Source: Limnochorda pilosa (GTDB lineage: Bacteria > Bacillota > Limnochordia > Limnochordales > Limnochordaceae). From it: DNA of 64,000 nt. Both the position numbers and the translations under genes were made by a program. How positions within the stretch are numbered: position 1 is the stretch's first letter; every line of letters starts with the position of its first letter. The stretch covers positions 2,108,001 through 2,172,000 of the forward strand of contig NZ_AP014924.1 in NCBI RefSeq assembly GCF_001544015.1. Direction: 5' to 3'. This document shows, one piece after another, positions 1 through 9,957 of this stretch. The notes beneath the pieces are model-generated. The model made no database searches, was not told where the DNA came from, and was given only the letters and a program-made list of their open reading frames with translations.

Positions 1-827
1 CGGCCGAAGGCTTCCTTGTACGCGTGGATAACGAGAATCTCCGTGGCACGCACCGGACCGCCCCGCGTCAACGTCTGGATGATGTTGAAGGAGTTGAACG
101 TCCAGACGACGGATAGGTTCGTGGCAACCCCCAACACCGGGGTCAAGAGCGGCAGCGTGATGTCCCGGAACCGGCGCCACGACGTGGCTCCGTCGACGGC
201 GACCGCCTCGTACAGTTCCCTAGGAATGGACTGCAGGCCTGCCAGCATCACGATGGCCATGAAGGGTATCCCGAACCACATGTCCACGATCATGGTGGAC
301 AGAAGGGCCGTCGATGGTGAGCCTAGGAAGGAGACGCGTTCATCGACCACCCCGAGCATGAGCAGGAGGTAATTCAGATACCCGTTCTCGCTGTTGTAAA
401 GCCACTTCCACACGATCGCTCCGATGACTTGAGGGGTCGCCCAAGGAATGAGCAGAAGGACCCTGTAGATCCCGTTCCCCCGGAAGGAGCCATTCAGCAA
501 TAGAGCCAGAGCAAGGCCGATCAGCGTCTTCCCGAGCACAGAGCCAACGGTCCACACAACCGTTCGCCCAAGGGTCGCCCAAAACGAGGCGTCCCCCAAC
601 ACCAAACCGTAGTTGCTCAGGCCGACGAAACGACCACCCGCCGCGGGCCGGACAAGCGATTCCTCGAACAGGGAACCCCAAAGGGTTGTCGCCAACGGGT
701 AGATGACGACCGCGAACAGGAAAACCAGAGCCGGAGCGAGGAAGAGGATCAAGGTCCGCTGCTCCGATCCGAGCCGCCAGGGGAACGGGGGAACCCTTAC
801 TTGGTCGACGTTCGCGGAGGACTTCAT
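1..827 (-). CDS. Sugar ABC transporter permease, MalF/UgpA type (3' end cut by window edge)
   Basis: Inner-membrane permease of a family-1 carbohydrate importer; about 275 codons are inside the window and the C-terminus lies beyond base 1. The ATG at 827 follows a GGGAGGTG ribosome site at about 834-842. The translation starts MKSSANVDQVRVPP, has a first membrane segment around residues 22-42, further hydrophobic segments, and the EAA cytoplasmic loop (ELYEAVAVDGATSWRRF followed by ITLPLL), which docks the ATPase in MalF-type permeases. It lies 105 bp downstream of the binding-protein gene on the same strand, with a hairpin between. A partner MalG-type permease is expected further left. The substrate cannot be told from the sequence. 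Confidence 0.93.
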   Translation of the reverse strand, partial: MKSSANVDQVRVPPFPWRLGSEQRTLILFLAPALVFLFAVVIYPLATTLWGSLFEESLVRPAAGGRFVGLSNYGLVLGDASFWATLGRTVVWTVGSVLGKTLIGLALALLLNGSFRGNGIYRVLLLIPWATPQVIGAIVWKWLYNSENGYLNYLLLMLGVVDERVSFLGSPSTALLSTMIVDMWFGIPFMAIVMLAGLQSIPRELYEAVAVDGATSWRRFRDITLPLLTPVLGVATNLSVVWTFNSFNIIQTLTRGGPVRATEILVIHAYKEAFG

Positions 828-897
828 TACGCCACACCTCCCCAGGCAAGCCGTTGCGTCGTGTCATCATGTCGTCTCATCGTCCCGCCGTGCGGTG

Positions 898-924
898 GGG
901 CCGGTGCGACGTACGCACCGGCCC
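898..924 (-). terminator. Intercistronic hairpin after binding-protein gene 1
   Basis: Perfect 11-bp inverted repeat (GGGCCGGTGCG / CGCACCGGCCC) with a 5-nt loop, 9 nt beyond the binding-protein stop and upstream of the permease. On the coding (minus) strand no T-run follows, so it more likely protects the binding-protein mRNA or partly attenuates than fully terminates. On the plus strand a TTTTT run follows the stem. Confidence 0.65.
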
Positions 925-932
925 GCCCTTTT

Positions 933-2198
933 TCAGAGTTCTGCAGGCACCAGATTCTGGCGACGGAGTTCGGTCACTGCGTTCTTCACTGCCTCCTCGG
1001 GTGTTCGCAACCCAAGAAGGACCGACTGGACCATGTCGACGATGACGTCCTGGAACGGCTCCCACAGCGCCGGTTGCGGCTGCGACGATCCGTACTGAGC
1101 CATGTCCACAAACGTCGCGAAGTACGGATTGCCCTTGAACTCAGGGCGTGCCGCCATGTCGGGTCCCTGAGGTACGAGCCCGCCGATCAGGTCGCGCTGC
1201 ACCTGCTCTTCCTCCGTGGTGATGAAGTCGAGGAAGGTCACCGCCGCGTCCAGGTTGTCCGTTCCGGCCCAGATGCCTGTGCTGTCCGAGACCACTTCGG
1301 TGGCCGTTCCCGCGGGGCCGGCTGGAACCTTCGCGGATGCATAAGGGACCTGGTCGTTTTCCGGAGGCAGACCCGTAGCCCTTCCGCCCCACGGCCCACT
1401 GATGAACATCGCGATTCTCCCCGAGCGGAAGAGGTCCGGTAGCTGCTCGCGGTTGTACTCCAGCGGATTCGGCACGACCTTGTGCGTCCTGTAGAGGTCG
1501 ACGTACTCCTTGAGTGCTGCAACCGCTTCGGGGCTGTCGAGGACCACGTTACCCGCCTCGTCAAACACCCTTCCGCCGTAGCTGAAGAGGATGGTAAAGT
1601 ACTGGGACAGGGTGCTGACGTGGTTCGCTCCACCGATCCCGAAGCCATACATACCGGGATGCTCCTTCTGGATCTCTAGAGCGGTCGCGACCAGTTCGTC
1701 CCACGTCTTCGGAGGCGCTCCGACGAGGTCGGTACGGTAGATGAGAGCCTGCGTGCTATATGCCCTGGGTAGGGCGTATAGCTTCCCCTTGTACGTGACG
1801 GTCTTCAGCAGTGCCGGGTAGTAGATCTGCCCCTTCGTCGTCCCGAAATACTCGTCCAACGGGAGCAATGCGCCCATCTCAGCGAATTCCGGGATCCAAC
1901 GCGAGCCCATCTGGATCAGGTCGGGGGCATCGTCGGCCAAGACCATGTTGACGATACGATCATGAGCGAGGTCCCAGGGAACGTCGATCACTTCCACGCG
2001 GATCTCCGGATGAACCTTGCTGAACCGTTCCAACTGCGCCTGCCAGGTCTGCCGTGAGACCGGTTGTTCGCCACCCGGATAGAGCCACGTGATGGTCGTC
2101 TGCGCAGCAGACGCCCCAGGCACCAGCAGGGACACCGCCAGAGCGCCTACGAGGACGATCGCGCCGAGGAAGGTCCATCGACCACTTGGCCGTGCCAT
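933..2198 (-). CDS. Sugar ABC transporter substrate-binding protein (family 1)
   Basis: Extracytoplasmic binding protein of 421 residues that would capture a sugar and deliver it to the permeases encoded just downstream. It has an N-terminal signal sequence (hydrophobic residues about 10-30, ending GASAAQ), then the family-1 pattern ITWLYPGGE, FSKVHPEIRVEVI, and DDAPDLIQMGSRWIPEF. The length is normal for this family. The ATG at 2198 is preceded by GGGGAGGTTGG. It is transcribed in the order ROK regulator, binding protein, permease. No lipobox cysteine is visible, so anchoring would be by an uncleaved or ordinary Sec signal. Substrate unknown. Confidence 0.95.
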   Translation of the reverse strand: MARPSGRWTFLGAIVLVGALAVSLLVPGASAAQTTITWLYPGGEQPVSRQTWQAQLERFSKVHPEIRVEVIDVPWDLAHDRIVNMVLADDAPDLIQMGSRWIPEFAEMGALLPLDEYFGTTKGQIYYPALLKTVTYKGKLYALPRAYSTQALIYRTDLVGAPPKTWDELVATALEIQKEHPGMYGFGIGGANHVSTLSQYFTILFSYGGRVFDEAGNVVLDSPEAVAALKEYVDLYRTHKVVPNPLEYNREQLPDLFRSGRIAMFISGPWGGRATGLPPENDQVPYASAKVPAGPAGTATEVVSDSTGIWAGTDNLDAAVTFLDFITTEEEQVQRDLIGGLVPQGPDMAARPEFKGNPYFATFVDMAQYGSSQPQPALWEPFQDVIVDMVQSVLLGLRTPEEAVKNAVTELRRQNLVPAEL

Positions 2199-2331
2199 TG
2201 TCCAACCTCCCCTTTGATGGATGGTGTGACGTGCACACTTGATCTTGCGGGCATCGTTACAGGTGCGTGCCCATACTCCCCTTCAGCGGTCGCTCCAGCA
2301 TCGAGCCACCCTCGCTGGTTGGCGCGCGCCT

Positions 2332-3570
2332 TCACACATGGCCCAACAGCCTCTGCACTGCAAAGAAGCTCGCTCCGGCCAGTCCCGCGTCCGGTCCAAG
2401 GGCCGCGGGAACGAAGCGGACTTCTTTCTCTCCGGGTTGGAAGACATTGGATCGCACATCGGAAACCAGTTTCTCCATGCCCCATGGGTGGAGGAGTCGC
2501 ATGAGGTGCCCGCCGACCACGACGAGGTCGGGATCGAGCAGCGTGACGAGGTTCGAGACCGCGATCCCAAAGTAGTCCAGCGCGTCTTCGAAGACGCGGC
2601 GGATGTTGGAATCCGAAGTCGCCAAACGCCATAGAGACTCAACCTGCGCCGTCTCGCATGCGGTAGCCGCTGGGCCGGCATCCCGGCCCGCCCTTCGCTG
2701 CTGGAGGACCCCGGCTCGAGACACGATCGCAGCCTCGCTTGAGTAGACCTCAAGGCAGCCACGTTTGCCGCAAGGGCAAGCCAACCCGTGTCGCTCGACG
2801 GTCATGTGCCCCAGTTCGAGCGCGCTTCCCTGGGACCCTTGAAGGGGCTCTCCTTTCTTAATGAGACCTGCCCCGATACCCGCCGGCTCTATGGCCACCA
2901 TGAGCATGTGATCGCGTTGCGATCCGGCTCCATACCGGAACTCGGCCAGTGCGCGAGCGTCCATGTCGTTCATGACCCACACAGGGAGCTGCAGCTCTTG
3001 GCTCAGGGGTTCTGCTATCGGCACATCCCGTAATCGCAGGCCCGCCGAATGGACCAGTGTCCCAGAGTGAACGACACCGCTCACCGATACAGCCGCCCCA
3101 ATGACCGCTCCAGCGCGCCTGGTTCCCCCTCCCACCTGCGAGGTGTGGCCATCAGACCAGTCGTCCACCAGCTGCCTACCCATACGTGCCATGGCGCCCA
3201 CCAGATCACCAGCGTTCAACCGCGAGGATTCCGCGTTGAAGGGGTGGTGGCGGGTTTCCAGCACCTGGCCCGTTGCCGTCAAGAGGCCCACGCGTATGCT
3301 TTGGGGTGCCAACTCGTAGGTGAGCACCGACCAAGCCTCGGACGACAGCTCCAGAACAGCCGCCGGACGGCCGACCCCCTCGGTCCAGGCTCCAGACTCG
3401 CGAAGCAAGCCGTGTTCCATGAGGCGCTGCACCGTTACCGAGATGGTCGCGGACGAGAGGCCGGATCGTCGTGCCAGGGCACTTCGAGTCCAACCATCTT
3501 TGCGGTGCAGCAGGCGAAGGAGCTGAAGTTCGCTACCCTCAAAGCGCCACGGAAATCCAATCTCGGTCAT
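2332..3570 (-). CDS. ROK-family transcriptional regulator (NagC/XylR type)
   Basis: Predicted sugar-responsive repressor, 412 residues from the ATG at 3570, which has AGGAAG 7 nt upstream; in-frame starts up to 3630 (TTG) are possible. An N-terminal winged helix-turn-helix (TRSALARRSGLSSATISVTV) is followed by a ROK sugar-binding domain. The ROK signature is clear: ELGHMTVERHG and the zinc motif CPCGKRGCLE, with an ND pair (VWVMNDMDARAL) at the sugar site. It lies immediately upstream of, and collinear with, the sugar transporter genes, so it probably controls that operon. The ligand is unknown. Confidence 0.93.
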   Translation of the reverse strand: MTEIGFPWRFEGSELQLLRLLHRKDGWTRSALARRSGLSSATISVTVQRLMEHGLLRESGAWTEGVGRPAAVLELSSEAWSVLTYELAPQSIRVGLLTATGQVLETRHHPFNAESSRLNAGDLVGAMARMGRQLVDDWSDGHTSQVGGGTRRAGAVIGAAVSVSGVVHSGTLVHSAGLRLRDVPIAEPLSQELQLPVWVMNDMDARALAEFRYGAGSQRDHMLMVAIEPAGIGAGLIKKGEPLQGSQGSALELGHMTVERHGLACPCGKRGCLEVYSSEAAIVSRAGVLQQRRAGRDAGPAATACETAQVESLWRLATSDSNIRRVFEDALDYFGIAVSNLVTLLDPDLVVVGGHLMRLLHPWGMEKLVSDVRSNVFQPGEKEVRFVPAALGPDAGLAGASFFAVQRLLGHV

Positions 3571-3906
3571 CACGATCTTCCTGCCCCCGTCGTTGGTCGC
3601 CATCTCGCGTTGGAGGAAGAGCATCCGCAACCGTTACTTTGGGCGCCGAATTATCGGCAACCATCAGCCCCTCAGTCCAGGAGCTCACGCACTGCAACCT
3701 TGCCCTGTTTCGGGCGCGCCGGCGGATAGCCGCGCCAGGGTTCCGTGTTACTTCCTTCGTTGCCCGACAAAACTTCCCTCCTCGATCCATCCGATCCTTC
3801 TTTAGTCCGTCTAATCTGAGACTTACGGCCAGACATGTCGCCCGGGCTTACGACAAGCGAAGAGGTCCCTCCGGACCTCACCCTCAGGCAAGTACGGCCG
3901 TCCGCC

Positions 3907-4998
3907 TCAGCGTTCCATCCTTTCATCGTCGAGCCACCGGGCAAAGCGGGCCAGGCCTTCCTCCAGGGAGACCCGCGGCGCGTACCCCAACTCCCGCCGG
4001 GAGCGGGTTAGGTCCGCCCAGGTTCGGCGAACGTCGCCCACCTGCTCGGGCAGCCGCTGCAGGTGGGGCTCGCGCCCCACGGTCCTTGCCAGCAGGTCCA
4101 CCAGCGCGTCGAGACGGACGGGCCGGTCGCTCCCCAGGTTGAAGAGGCGGAAGGGAGCTTCGCCTCCGGGGAAGGCCCGGAAGGCCAGCGCGGCCAGGAT
4201 GCCGTCCACGATGTCGTCCACGTACGTGTAGTCCCGCTCGGAGGAGCCGTCACCAAAGACGGGCAGCGGCTCGCCCCGGCGTAGCAGCCAGGCGAACTTG
4301 TGGATGGCCAAGTCCGGGCGCTGGCGGGGCCCGTAGACCGTGAAGAAGCGGAGCGCCACCACGGGCAGCCCGTAGCAGGCACTGAAGCTCTCGCAGAGCG
4401 CCTCGCCCGCCGCCTTGGTGGCGCCGTAGGGCGAGGCCGGCGCCAGGACGGGATCCTCCTCGGAGAAAGGCACCTTCCGGTTCCCCCCGTAGACCGAGCT
4501 GGACGAGCCGAACGCGAAACGGGAGACGCCGTAGCGGCGAGAGGCCTCGAGGACGTTTACCGTGCCCATCACGTTCACCGCGGCGTAGGTGGCCGGGTCC
4601 TCCACCGAAGGGCGCACACCCGCCCGGGCCGCCAGGTGGACCACCGCCTCGGGCCTGCCTTCGGCGAAGGCCTGCTCCAGCGCCTGCACGTCGCGGATGT
4701 CAGCCTCCACCAGCCGATAACGGGGGTTGACGAGGTGCGGAGCCACATTCAGGCGCTTCACGGCGGGATCGTAGAAGGGATCGAAGCTGTCCACCACCGT
4801 CACCTGCGCCCCCGCGGCCAGCAGGCGGTCCACCAGGTGGCTCCCGATGAAGCCCGCCCCGCCCGTGACCAGGAACCGGGAGTACGGCAGTGGGGCCGCG
4901 GTGGATCCGGAGCGGGCCGGCTCCTCCTGGGGACGATTCCGAGGTCCCGAGAGCGGACTTCCCGGACCGCCCGCAGCCCTCATCGCGTTTTCGCTCAC
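3907..4998 (-). CDS. NAD-dependent nucleotide-sugar epimerase, UDP-glucuronate 4-epimerase-like
   Basis: Extended short-chain dehydrogenase of 363 residues. The Rossmann motif [10 protein letters not shown] is near residue 45 and the catalytic YxxxK is Y191-GAT-K195, with the preceding serine in [10 protein letters not shown]. The stretch [17 protein letters not shown] resembles UDP-glucuronate 4-epimerases more than UDP-glucose epimerases. The GTG start at 4998 overlaps the stop of the UDP-glucose dehydrogenase by 4 nt (GTGA), so translation is coupled, and the dehydrogenase would supply UDP-glucuronate. The pair would make UDP-galacturonate for surface polysaccharide. About 40 N-terminal residues precede the Rossmann fold; an ATG at 4983 would shorten them. 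UDP-glucose 4-epimerase is the alternative. Confidence 0.88.
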   Translation of the reverse strand: MSENAMRAAGGPGSPLSGPRNRPQEEPARSGSTAAPLPYSRFLVTGGAGFIGSHLVDRLLAAGAQVTVVDSFDPFYDPAVKRLNVAPHLVNPRYRLVEADIRDVQALEQAFAEGRPEAVVHLAARAGVRPSVEDPATYAAVNVMGTVNVLEASRRYGVSRFAFGSSSSVYGGNRKVPFSEEDPVLAPASPYGATKAAGEALCESFSACYGLPVVALRFFTVYGPRQRPDLAIHKFAWLLRRGEPLPVFGDGSSERDYTYVDDIVDGILAALAFRAFPGGEAPFRLFNLGSDRPVRLDALVDLLARTVGREPHLQRLPEQVGDVRRTWADLTRSRRELGYAPRVSLEEGLARFARWLDDERMER

Positions 4999-6353
4999 CG
5001 CCCGATCCCCCAATACCGGAAACCCAGACGGGTGAGCAGATCTCGGTCCAGCACGTTCCGCCCGTCCACCACCACGCGGTCGCGCATCTGCCCGGCCACG
5101 GCCTGCCAGTCCACGTGGAGGAAGGCTTCCCACTCGGTCATGAGCACCACCGCGTCCGCGTCCCGGGCGGCGGTCAGGGGCGAGTCCGCATACTCCACCG
5201 CCAGGTCCGGGTTCTCCCGCCGGGCCCGCTCCATCCCGACGGGATCGTGCACCCGCACCCGGGCACCCAGCTCCACCAGCCGGCGGGCCACGTCCAGCGC
5301 GGGCGCGTCCCGCAGGTCGTCGGTGTTGGGCTTGAAGGTGAGCCCCCAGAGGGCGACGGTGCTCCCCCGCACGACCTTCAAGGCCTGCTGGAGCTTCTCC
5401 ACCACCGCCCGGCGCTGGCGCTCGTTCACCCGCAGGGTGCCGGCCGCCAGGGGCAGCTCGTAGCCGTACTGCTCCCCCAGGGCCAGGAGGGCGTGCACGT
5501 CCTTGCCGAAGCAGGAGCCACCCCAGCCAGCGCCTGCCCCCAGGTAGCGGAGGCCGATGCGCCGGTCCAGCCCCACCGCCCGCATGACCTCGGTGACGTC
5601 GGCCCCCACCCGCTCAGCGATGCCGCCGATCTCGTTGGCGAAGGAGATCTTCATGGCCAGGAAGGCGTTGGCTGCATACTTGCAAAGCTCGGCGCTGGTA
5701 GGCGTGGTGGTGAGGAAGACGGGCAGCGCCTGGCCATCGGGCCGGGGAAGCCCTGTGGGCGGGGTGAAGGTCTGCTCCAGGATCGGCTCGTAAAGGGCCC
5801 GCATGCGGTTGACCGCCCGATCGCTGGCCGCCCCCACCACGATCCGATCCGGGTAGAAGGTGTCGAAGAGGGCCGAACCCTCCCGGAGGAACTCGGGGTT
5901 GGAGGCAACGCTCGGCCTGGCCTCCACCCCCCGCCGCTCCAGGCCGTCCCTTATGATGGACTCGACCCGTCTTGCGGAGCCCACGGGGACCGTCGACTTG
6001 TTGACCACCACCGTGCCGGCGCCGGCAGGAAGGACCTCGGCAATGGCTGCCGCCGCCTCCTCCACGTAGCGCAGGTCCGCGTCGCCGTTCTCCTGGGGCG
6101 GCGTCCCCACACAAATGAGGAGCACGTCGGCCCCGGCGGTCTCGGGGGTGAGCGCCACGTCGAAGTGCATGCTCCGGTACGTCTCACCCAGCAGCTCCGC
6201 CAGCCCGGGCTCGTGGAAGGGCGGGCGGCCGGCGCTGAGGGACCCGACCACCGCAGGGTTCTTGTCGACGCAGGTCACCTCGTGGCCCAGGTAAGCCAGG
6301 GCGACCGCGGTGGTGAGCCCGACGTAGCCGGTGCCGACGACGGTTACTCTCAT
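4995..6353 (-). CDS. UDP-glucose 6-dehydrogenase
   Basis: Oxidises UDP-glucose twice with NAD+ to UDP-glucuronate. The 452-residue product from ATG 6353 has the dinucleotide motif VVGTGYVGL at residues 5-13, [10 protein letters not shown] at about 152-161, and the catalytic cysteine at about residue 281 in [10 protein letters not shown]. The long upstream in-frame extension to about 6494 is Ala/Pro-rich and has no dehydrogenase features, so I start at MRVTVVGTG. It forms a two-gene unit with the downstream epimerase (4-nt overlap). The expected role is cell-surface glycan precursor synthesis. The family assignment is secure; the pathway is inferred from the neighbour. Confidence 0.95.
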   Translation of the reverse strand: MRVTVVGTGYVGLTTAVALAYLGHEVTCVDKNPAVVGSLSAGRPPFHEPGLAELLGETYRSMHFDVALTPETAGADVLLICVGTPPQENGDADLRYVEEAAAAIAEVLPAGAGTVVVNKSTVPVGSARRVESIIRDGLERRGVEARPSVASNPEFLREGSALFDTFYPDRIVVGAASDRAVNRMRALYEPILEQTFTPPTGLPRPDGQALPVFLTTTPTSAELCKYAANAFLAMKISFANEIGGIAERVGADVTEVMRAVGLDRRIGLRYLGAGAGWGGSCFGKDVHALLALGEQYGYELPLAAGTLRVNERQRRAVVEKLQQALKVVRGSTVALWGLTFKPNTDDLRDAPALDVARRLVELGARVRVHDPVGMERARRENPDLAVEYADSPLTAARDADAVVLMTEWEAFLHVDWQAVAGQMRDRVVVDGRNVLDRDLLTRLGFRYWGIGR

Positions 6354-6554
6354 GAGGGGCGAGGCCTCGCTTTCAGGCAAGGATCCCGCGGAATGGCCCA
6401 CCCGCGTGGGCCCACGGGTTCGTCTCGGGCCGCTGGCCGAGGCGGGCGCCGGCGAGGCGGCACCACGTGACGCCTTTCGCCCTCGAACCACCATTCCCTT
6501 CAGGAGCAGGGTCCCATCCGGTCCGGGTCGGCTGGCTGCAGGAACGTACGTCGG

Positions 6555-7037
6555 CTATGCCCTGGGCCACGCCCCCAGCGCCCGGCGCACCACCACCAGC
6601 TGGCCCAGGTGGTACGCGTTGTGGTCCGCCACGAGAAGTGCTTCCCGGAGCACCGTCTGGCCGTCGCCGTGGGGGATGGGCGCGAACAGGTCCGTGGCGG
6701 GGTCCGAGACCAGGTCCTGGACGGCCTTCAGGTCCTGCCGGAAGGCTTCCACGCTTGCATCCCACGCCCCCCCGCCCGGCGGGGCGTCGCCCTCGGGCCA
6801 GTAGCCTTCGGGCCAGTCGGGGGAGACGTAGGCCGGATCACGGATGAAGTCGAGGATGTCCCGCTGCGCGATCCGTATGTGCTCGAGCAGCCGCCAGGGC
6901 GTGTGCGGAACCCCCTCGGGCCTGCGGCCCCGAAGCTCGGGCGGGAGGTCCGCCACCGCCTCGTCAAAGCTCAGGTGCGCCCCGCCCCCGCGCAAAAGAT
7001 AGAGCACGTGGTCTCGCAGTGCGCCGTCCCTTTCCAT
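6555..7037 (-). CDS. DinB-like metal-binding protein
   Basis: A 160-residue four-helix-bundle protein of the DinB/YfiT superfamily. Possible metal ligands are the histidine in [11 protein letters not shown] and the pair in [11 protein letters not shown] near the C-terminus, in the usual family spacing. The ATG at 7037 follows an AGGAGG site about 7 nt upstream. Family members include thiol-dependent S-transferases and many uncharacterised proteins, so no reaction can be assigned. It is transcribed in the same direction as the HAD phosphatase and dNTPase genes upstream. The 200 bp between this gene and the UDP-glucose dehydrogenase show nothing clear. Confidence 0.85.
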   Translation of the reverse strand: MERDGALRDHVLYLLRGGGAHLSFDEAVADLPPELRGRRPEGVPHTPWRLLEHIRIAQRDILDFIRDPAYVSPDWPEGYWPEGDAPPGGGAWDASVEAFRQDLKAVQDLVSDPATDLFAPIPHGDGQTVLREALLVADHNAYHLGQLVVVRRALGAWPRA

Positions 7038-7100
7038 ACGCGATCGCCTCCTAGGCTCTCGACCATCGGCCCGTTGACCGGCAGCCGCGAGACCCGCATC

Positions 7101-7784
7101 TCATGCCGCCAGGTGGGCCTGCAGCCAGCGCAGTAGATCCTGCGGCCGCCCGATGCGGAGGTCCGGGACCAGGTCGGGAGGAACGGCCGACGCCCCGTAC
7201 CCGTAGGCGGCCAGGCAGCTCCTTGTGCCGGCCGCTCGGGCCGCCCGAAGATCGCCCTCCGTGTCGCCCACGAAAAGAGCCTGGCCGGGCCGCGCCCCCA
7301 CCCGCTCCAGCGCCCGCAGCAGCAGGTCCGGCGCCGGCTTGGGCTCGAGGCCGTCCTCGAGGCCTTGAACCACGTCCAGGTACCGGCTGAGCCGCAGGTG
7401 ATCCAGGATGTGCTGGGCCATGGGGCTGCGCTTGTTGGTGGCCACACCCACTGCGAGGCCCGGAAGCCGTTCCTTCATCCGGGCCAACTCCGCCAGGAGC
7501 TCCGGCACGCCCTCGAAGGGCGGGCTCATCCGGGGTGCGATCTCCCAGTAGTGGCGGCGGTAGGTCGCGACGAAGCGGGCCAGCTCGTCCGGCGGCAAGG
7601 GGCGGCCCATCCCCTGGAGCATGGCGTCGAAGGCAAGGCCGATCTGGGCGACGATCTCCTCATCGTCGGGCGCGGGCGCAAGCCCCAGCTCCTCGAAAGT
7701 CCTTTGGAACGCCTTGACGATGCCCCCCTGCGAGTCCAGGAGGGTCCCATCCAGGTCGAAGACGACGGCGGAAACGGAATCCAC
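7101..7784 (-). CDS. HAD-superfamily phosphatase (phosphoglycolate phosphatase/PpaX-like)
   Basis: Subfamily IA haloacid-dehalogenase hydrolase of 227 residues. Motif I is FDLDGTLLDS (about residues 9-18), with a helical cap after it. Motif II is VATNKR, the motif III lysine is in EPKPAPDLL, and motif IV is FVGDTEGDLRAA. Relatives hydrolyse 2-phosphoglycolate, pyrophosphate or small sugar phosphates, and the sequence does not separate these. It sits 74 bp downstream of the dNTP triphosphohydrolase gene on the same strand and may be co-transcribed with it. Confidence 0.92.
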   Translation of the reverse strand: MDSVSAVVFDLDGTLLDSQGGIVKAFQRTFEELGLAPAPDDEEIVAQIGLAFDAMLQGMGRPLPPDELARFVATYRRHYWEIAPRMSPPFEGVPELLAELARMKERLPGLAVGVATNKRSPMAQHILDHLRLSRYLDVVQGLEDGLEPKPAPDLLLRALERVGARPGQALFVGDTEGDLRAARAAGTRSCLAAYGYGASAVPPDLVPDLRIGRPQDLLRWLQAHLAA

Positions 7785-7858
7785 ATAACCTCTCCTCTGC
7801 TGGCTTTACGGCTCGTGATCCGTCATCCATCGGGTCGAGCGTCTCACGGAAGGGGCCG

Positions 7859-9106
7859 TCACGTAAGGTGATGCCCCATGGCCCGCTCACGCGGGTCGAA
7901 AAGCTCGGCGTAAAGGTCCAAGGCACCCCGGTCGGTGAGCGAGGCCAGGAAGAAGGCGATCTCCCTGGGGCGATCGGCCTGGGCGGCCCGCTCCCAGCGC
8001 TCGAAGTGAAAGGCCGGCATGATCCTGGCGTTGGCCAGGATCCGCTCGAAGAGCTGGGTGACCAGGAAGCGCTCCTTCTCGTTCTGCCGCACCACCAGCG
8101 GGTGGCTGTAGACGTGGTTGAACAGGAAGCGTACCAGCTCCTGCACCTGACGGCCGGTGGTCTCCGTGAGGGCAACCAGGGGCGCGTCGAGCTCCACCGC
8201 CTCCTCGAAGCTTCCGACACCTGCAGCCCCCGCCCGCCCCGCCGAGGCCGCCGCCGCCTCTCGCAGGACCCGGTCGATGAAGTGCCTCCGGGCCCGGCGT
8301 GCCAGGAGCCGCTCCACCTGGCGAGACGGCCAGCCGCGGGTCAGCTCGTGGGCCTCCACCTCCTGCTCGGCCAGCTCCCAGCAGACGTGCCAGGGCTCGA
8401 GCTGGGGCTCCAGGCGGAGCCTCTCCGGCTCCAGGAGCCCCGCTTCCAGCGCGTCCTGCAGGTCGTGGCCTGCGTAGGCCACCACGTCCGCGAGGTTGAC
8501 CACCTGCGCCTCCAGGGTGGGCTGTGGGTGGGGGTCGAAGCCGGGCACGGGCACGTCGAAGGGCGTCGCGTGCCGGGCCACGCCCTGCCGGGTGGCGAAG
8601 GTCAGGTTGAGGCCGGGGCCGTCGGGGTACATGAGCTCCAGCTCGTCCAGCACCCGCAGCGAGTGCTGGTTGGAATCCCAGCCCCGACCGTCGCCGGTGG
8701 CCCTGAGCGCGGCGTCGAGCGCCTGCTCGCCCGCGTGGCCAAAGGGGGTGTGCCCCACGTCGTGCCCCAGGGCGATCGCCTCCGCCAGCGGCTCCCGCAG
8801 CCCCAGGAGCCGGGCGAGGGTCCGGGCGATCTGGGCCACCTCCAGGGTGTGGGTGAGGCGGGTGCGGTAGAAGTCGCCCTCGTTTATCAGGTAGACCTGG
8901 GTCTTGTGCTGCAGGGCTTGGAAGGCCTGGGCGTGGATGATCCGGTCCCGGTCCCGGTGGTAGGGCTCCCGGGGATCGTCGTCGCTCACAGGGCGGAGCC
9001 GGTCGGTCCAGGGCGGGCCCTCGGGCGCCGCCAGGCGGGCCAGGGCGGCTGGCGAGGTGGATCGGCTCTCCACACGCTCCCCCCCCGTGGATGCACGCTT
9101 TCTCAT
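7859..9106 (-). CDS. Deoxyguanosinetriphosphate triphosphohydrolase-like protein (HD domain)
   Basis: Predicted dNTPase of 415 residues that cleaves deoxynucleoside triphosphates to deoxynucleosides and triphosphate. The HD-domain metal ligands are visible: H86 in RTRLTHTLEVAQ, then H115-D116 in LGHDVGHTPFGHAGE, followed by a second conserved block (GWDSNQHSLRVL) and a later DVVAYAGHDLQDA ligand. Length and motif order match bacterial dGTPases. The start at 9106 is the first in frame; the first 30 residues are poorly conserved, so a later start is possible. Neighbours downstream are a HAD phosphatase and a DinB-like protein. Confidence 0.93.
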   Translation of the reverse strand: MRKRASTGGERVESRSTSPAALARLAAPEGPPWTDRLRPVSDDDPREPYHRDRDRIIHAQAFQALQHKTQVYLINEGDFYRTRLTHTLEVAQIARTLARLLGLREPLAEAIALGHDVGHTPFGHAGEQALDAALRATGDGRGWDSNQHSLRVLDELELMYPDGPGLNLTFATRQGVARHATPFDVPVPGFDPHPQPTLEAQVVNLADVVAYAGHDLQDALEAGLLEPERLRLEPQLEPWHVCWELAEQEVEAHELTRGWPSRQVERLLARRARRHFIDRVLREAAAASAGRAGAAGVGSFEEAVELDAPLVALTETTGRQVQELVRFLFNHVYSHPLVVRQNEKERFLVTQLFERILANARIMPAFHFERWERAAQADRPREIAFFLASLTDRGALDLYAELFDPRERAMGHHLT

Positions 9107-9144
9107 ATACTATACCATCCACTTGGGGCTACCGCATCTTGAGG

Positions 9145-9957
9145 CTACAGCATCAGCCGCCCGCCGTTCACTTCGGTCATCTCGCCCACGATGTGGCTAG
9201 CGGCCGGCATGGCCAGGAAGGCGATGACCGTAGCCACCTCCTCGGGCGTGCCCGGCCGGCCGGGATGCCGGAGGCCAGCGCCCGGAACTGCTCCGGGGTG
9301 GAGTAGCACTGGTGGAAGGGTGTGTCGATGATACCCGGCGCCACGGCGTTTACGGTGACGCCGCCCGCCGCCTCGCGGCGAAGGCCTTGGTCAGCGCGTG
9401 CACCGCCGCCTTGGCCGCCGCGTAGTGGCCGGCGCCGGGGCCGGGGCCGCCGCCCGTGTGCGCGGCAATGGAGCTGATGTTGATGATCCGCCCCACCCCC
9501 GCTCGCGCATGGCCGGCAGGAACGCCCGCGTCAACAGAAAGCGGCTGGTCACGTTCAGGTCGAAAACTTGCCGCCAGAACTCCAGGCTCACCCGGGCGGG
9601 ATCGACCCGCTGCAGCATGCCCCCGGCGTCGTTGACCACGACGTCCATACGCCCCACCCGGCCGACCGCCTCGCGCGCCAGCGACTCGGCCGCTTCCGGT
9701 AAGGTCAGATCCGCCCGCAGCAGGTGGCAGCGCCCTCCCTTGCGCTGTATCGCCCCGGCCAGCGACTCGGCCTCGGCCTGCAAGGCGCTATAGTGAAGAC
9801 CTACCTGCGCCCCCAGCTTCGCGAGTTCGAGGGCCGCCGCCCGCCCGATGCCCGTGCTCGCCCCGGTGACCAGGGCGGTCCGCCTTGGCAGCTCCGCCCT
9901 CAGCGTTGCACACCCGCCGATTCGCCCGCGGCCACCGCCTCCAACTCCTCGGGCCAA
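9145..9957 (-). pseudogene. Short-chain dehydrogenase/reductase, broken by three frameshifts
   Basis: Read on the minus strand from about 9910, the sequence encodes a normal SDR in pieces: ALVTGASTGIGRAAALELAK, then VVNDAGG, then in a second frame RIINISSIAAHTG and the catalytic region GAGHYAAAKAAVHALTKAF, in a third frame VTVNAVAPGIIDTPF, and in a fourth GTPEEVATVIAFLAMP ending NGGRLML at the stop at 9145. The shifts lie in GC-rich runs near 9500, 9375 and 9255. All SDR motifs are present (TGxxxGIG, YxxxK), so decay is recent or the indels are assembly errors. It ends the catabolic operon and overlaps the sugar-kinase stop. The start is uncertain. Confidence 0.85.

Noticed and set aside
4890-6470. 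Long plus-strand frame opposite the UDP-glucose dehydrogenase.
   Set aside because: Antisense shadow; the minus strand has complete NAD-binding and catalytic motifs.
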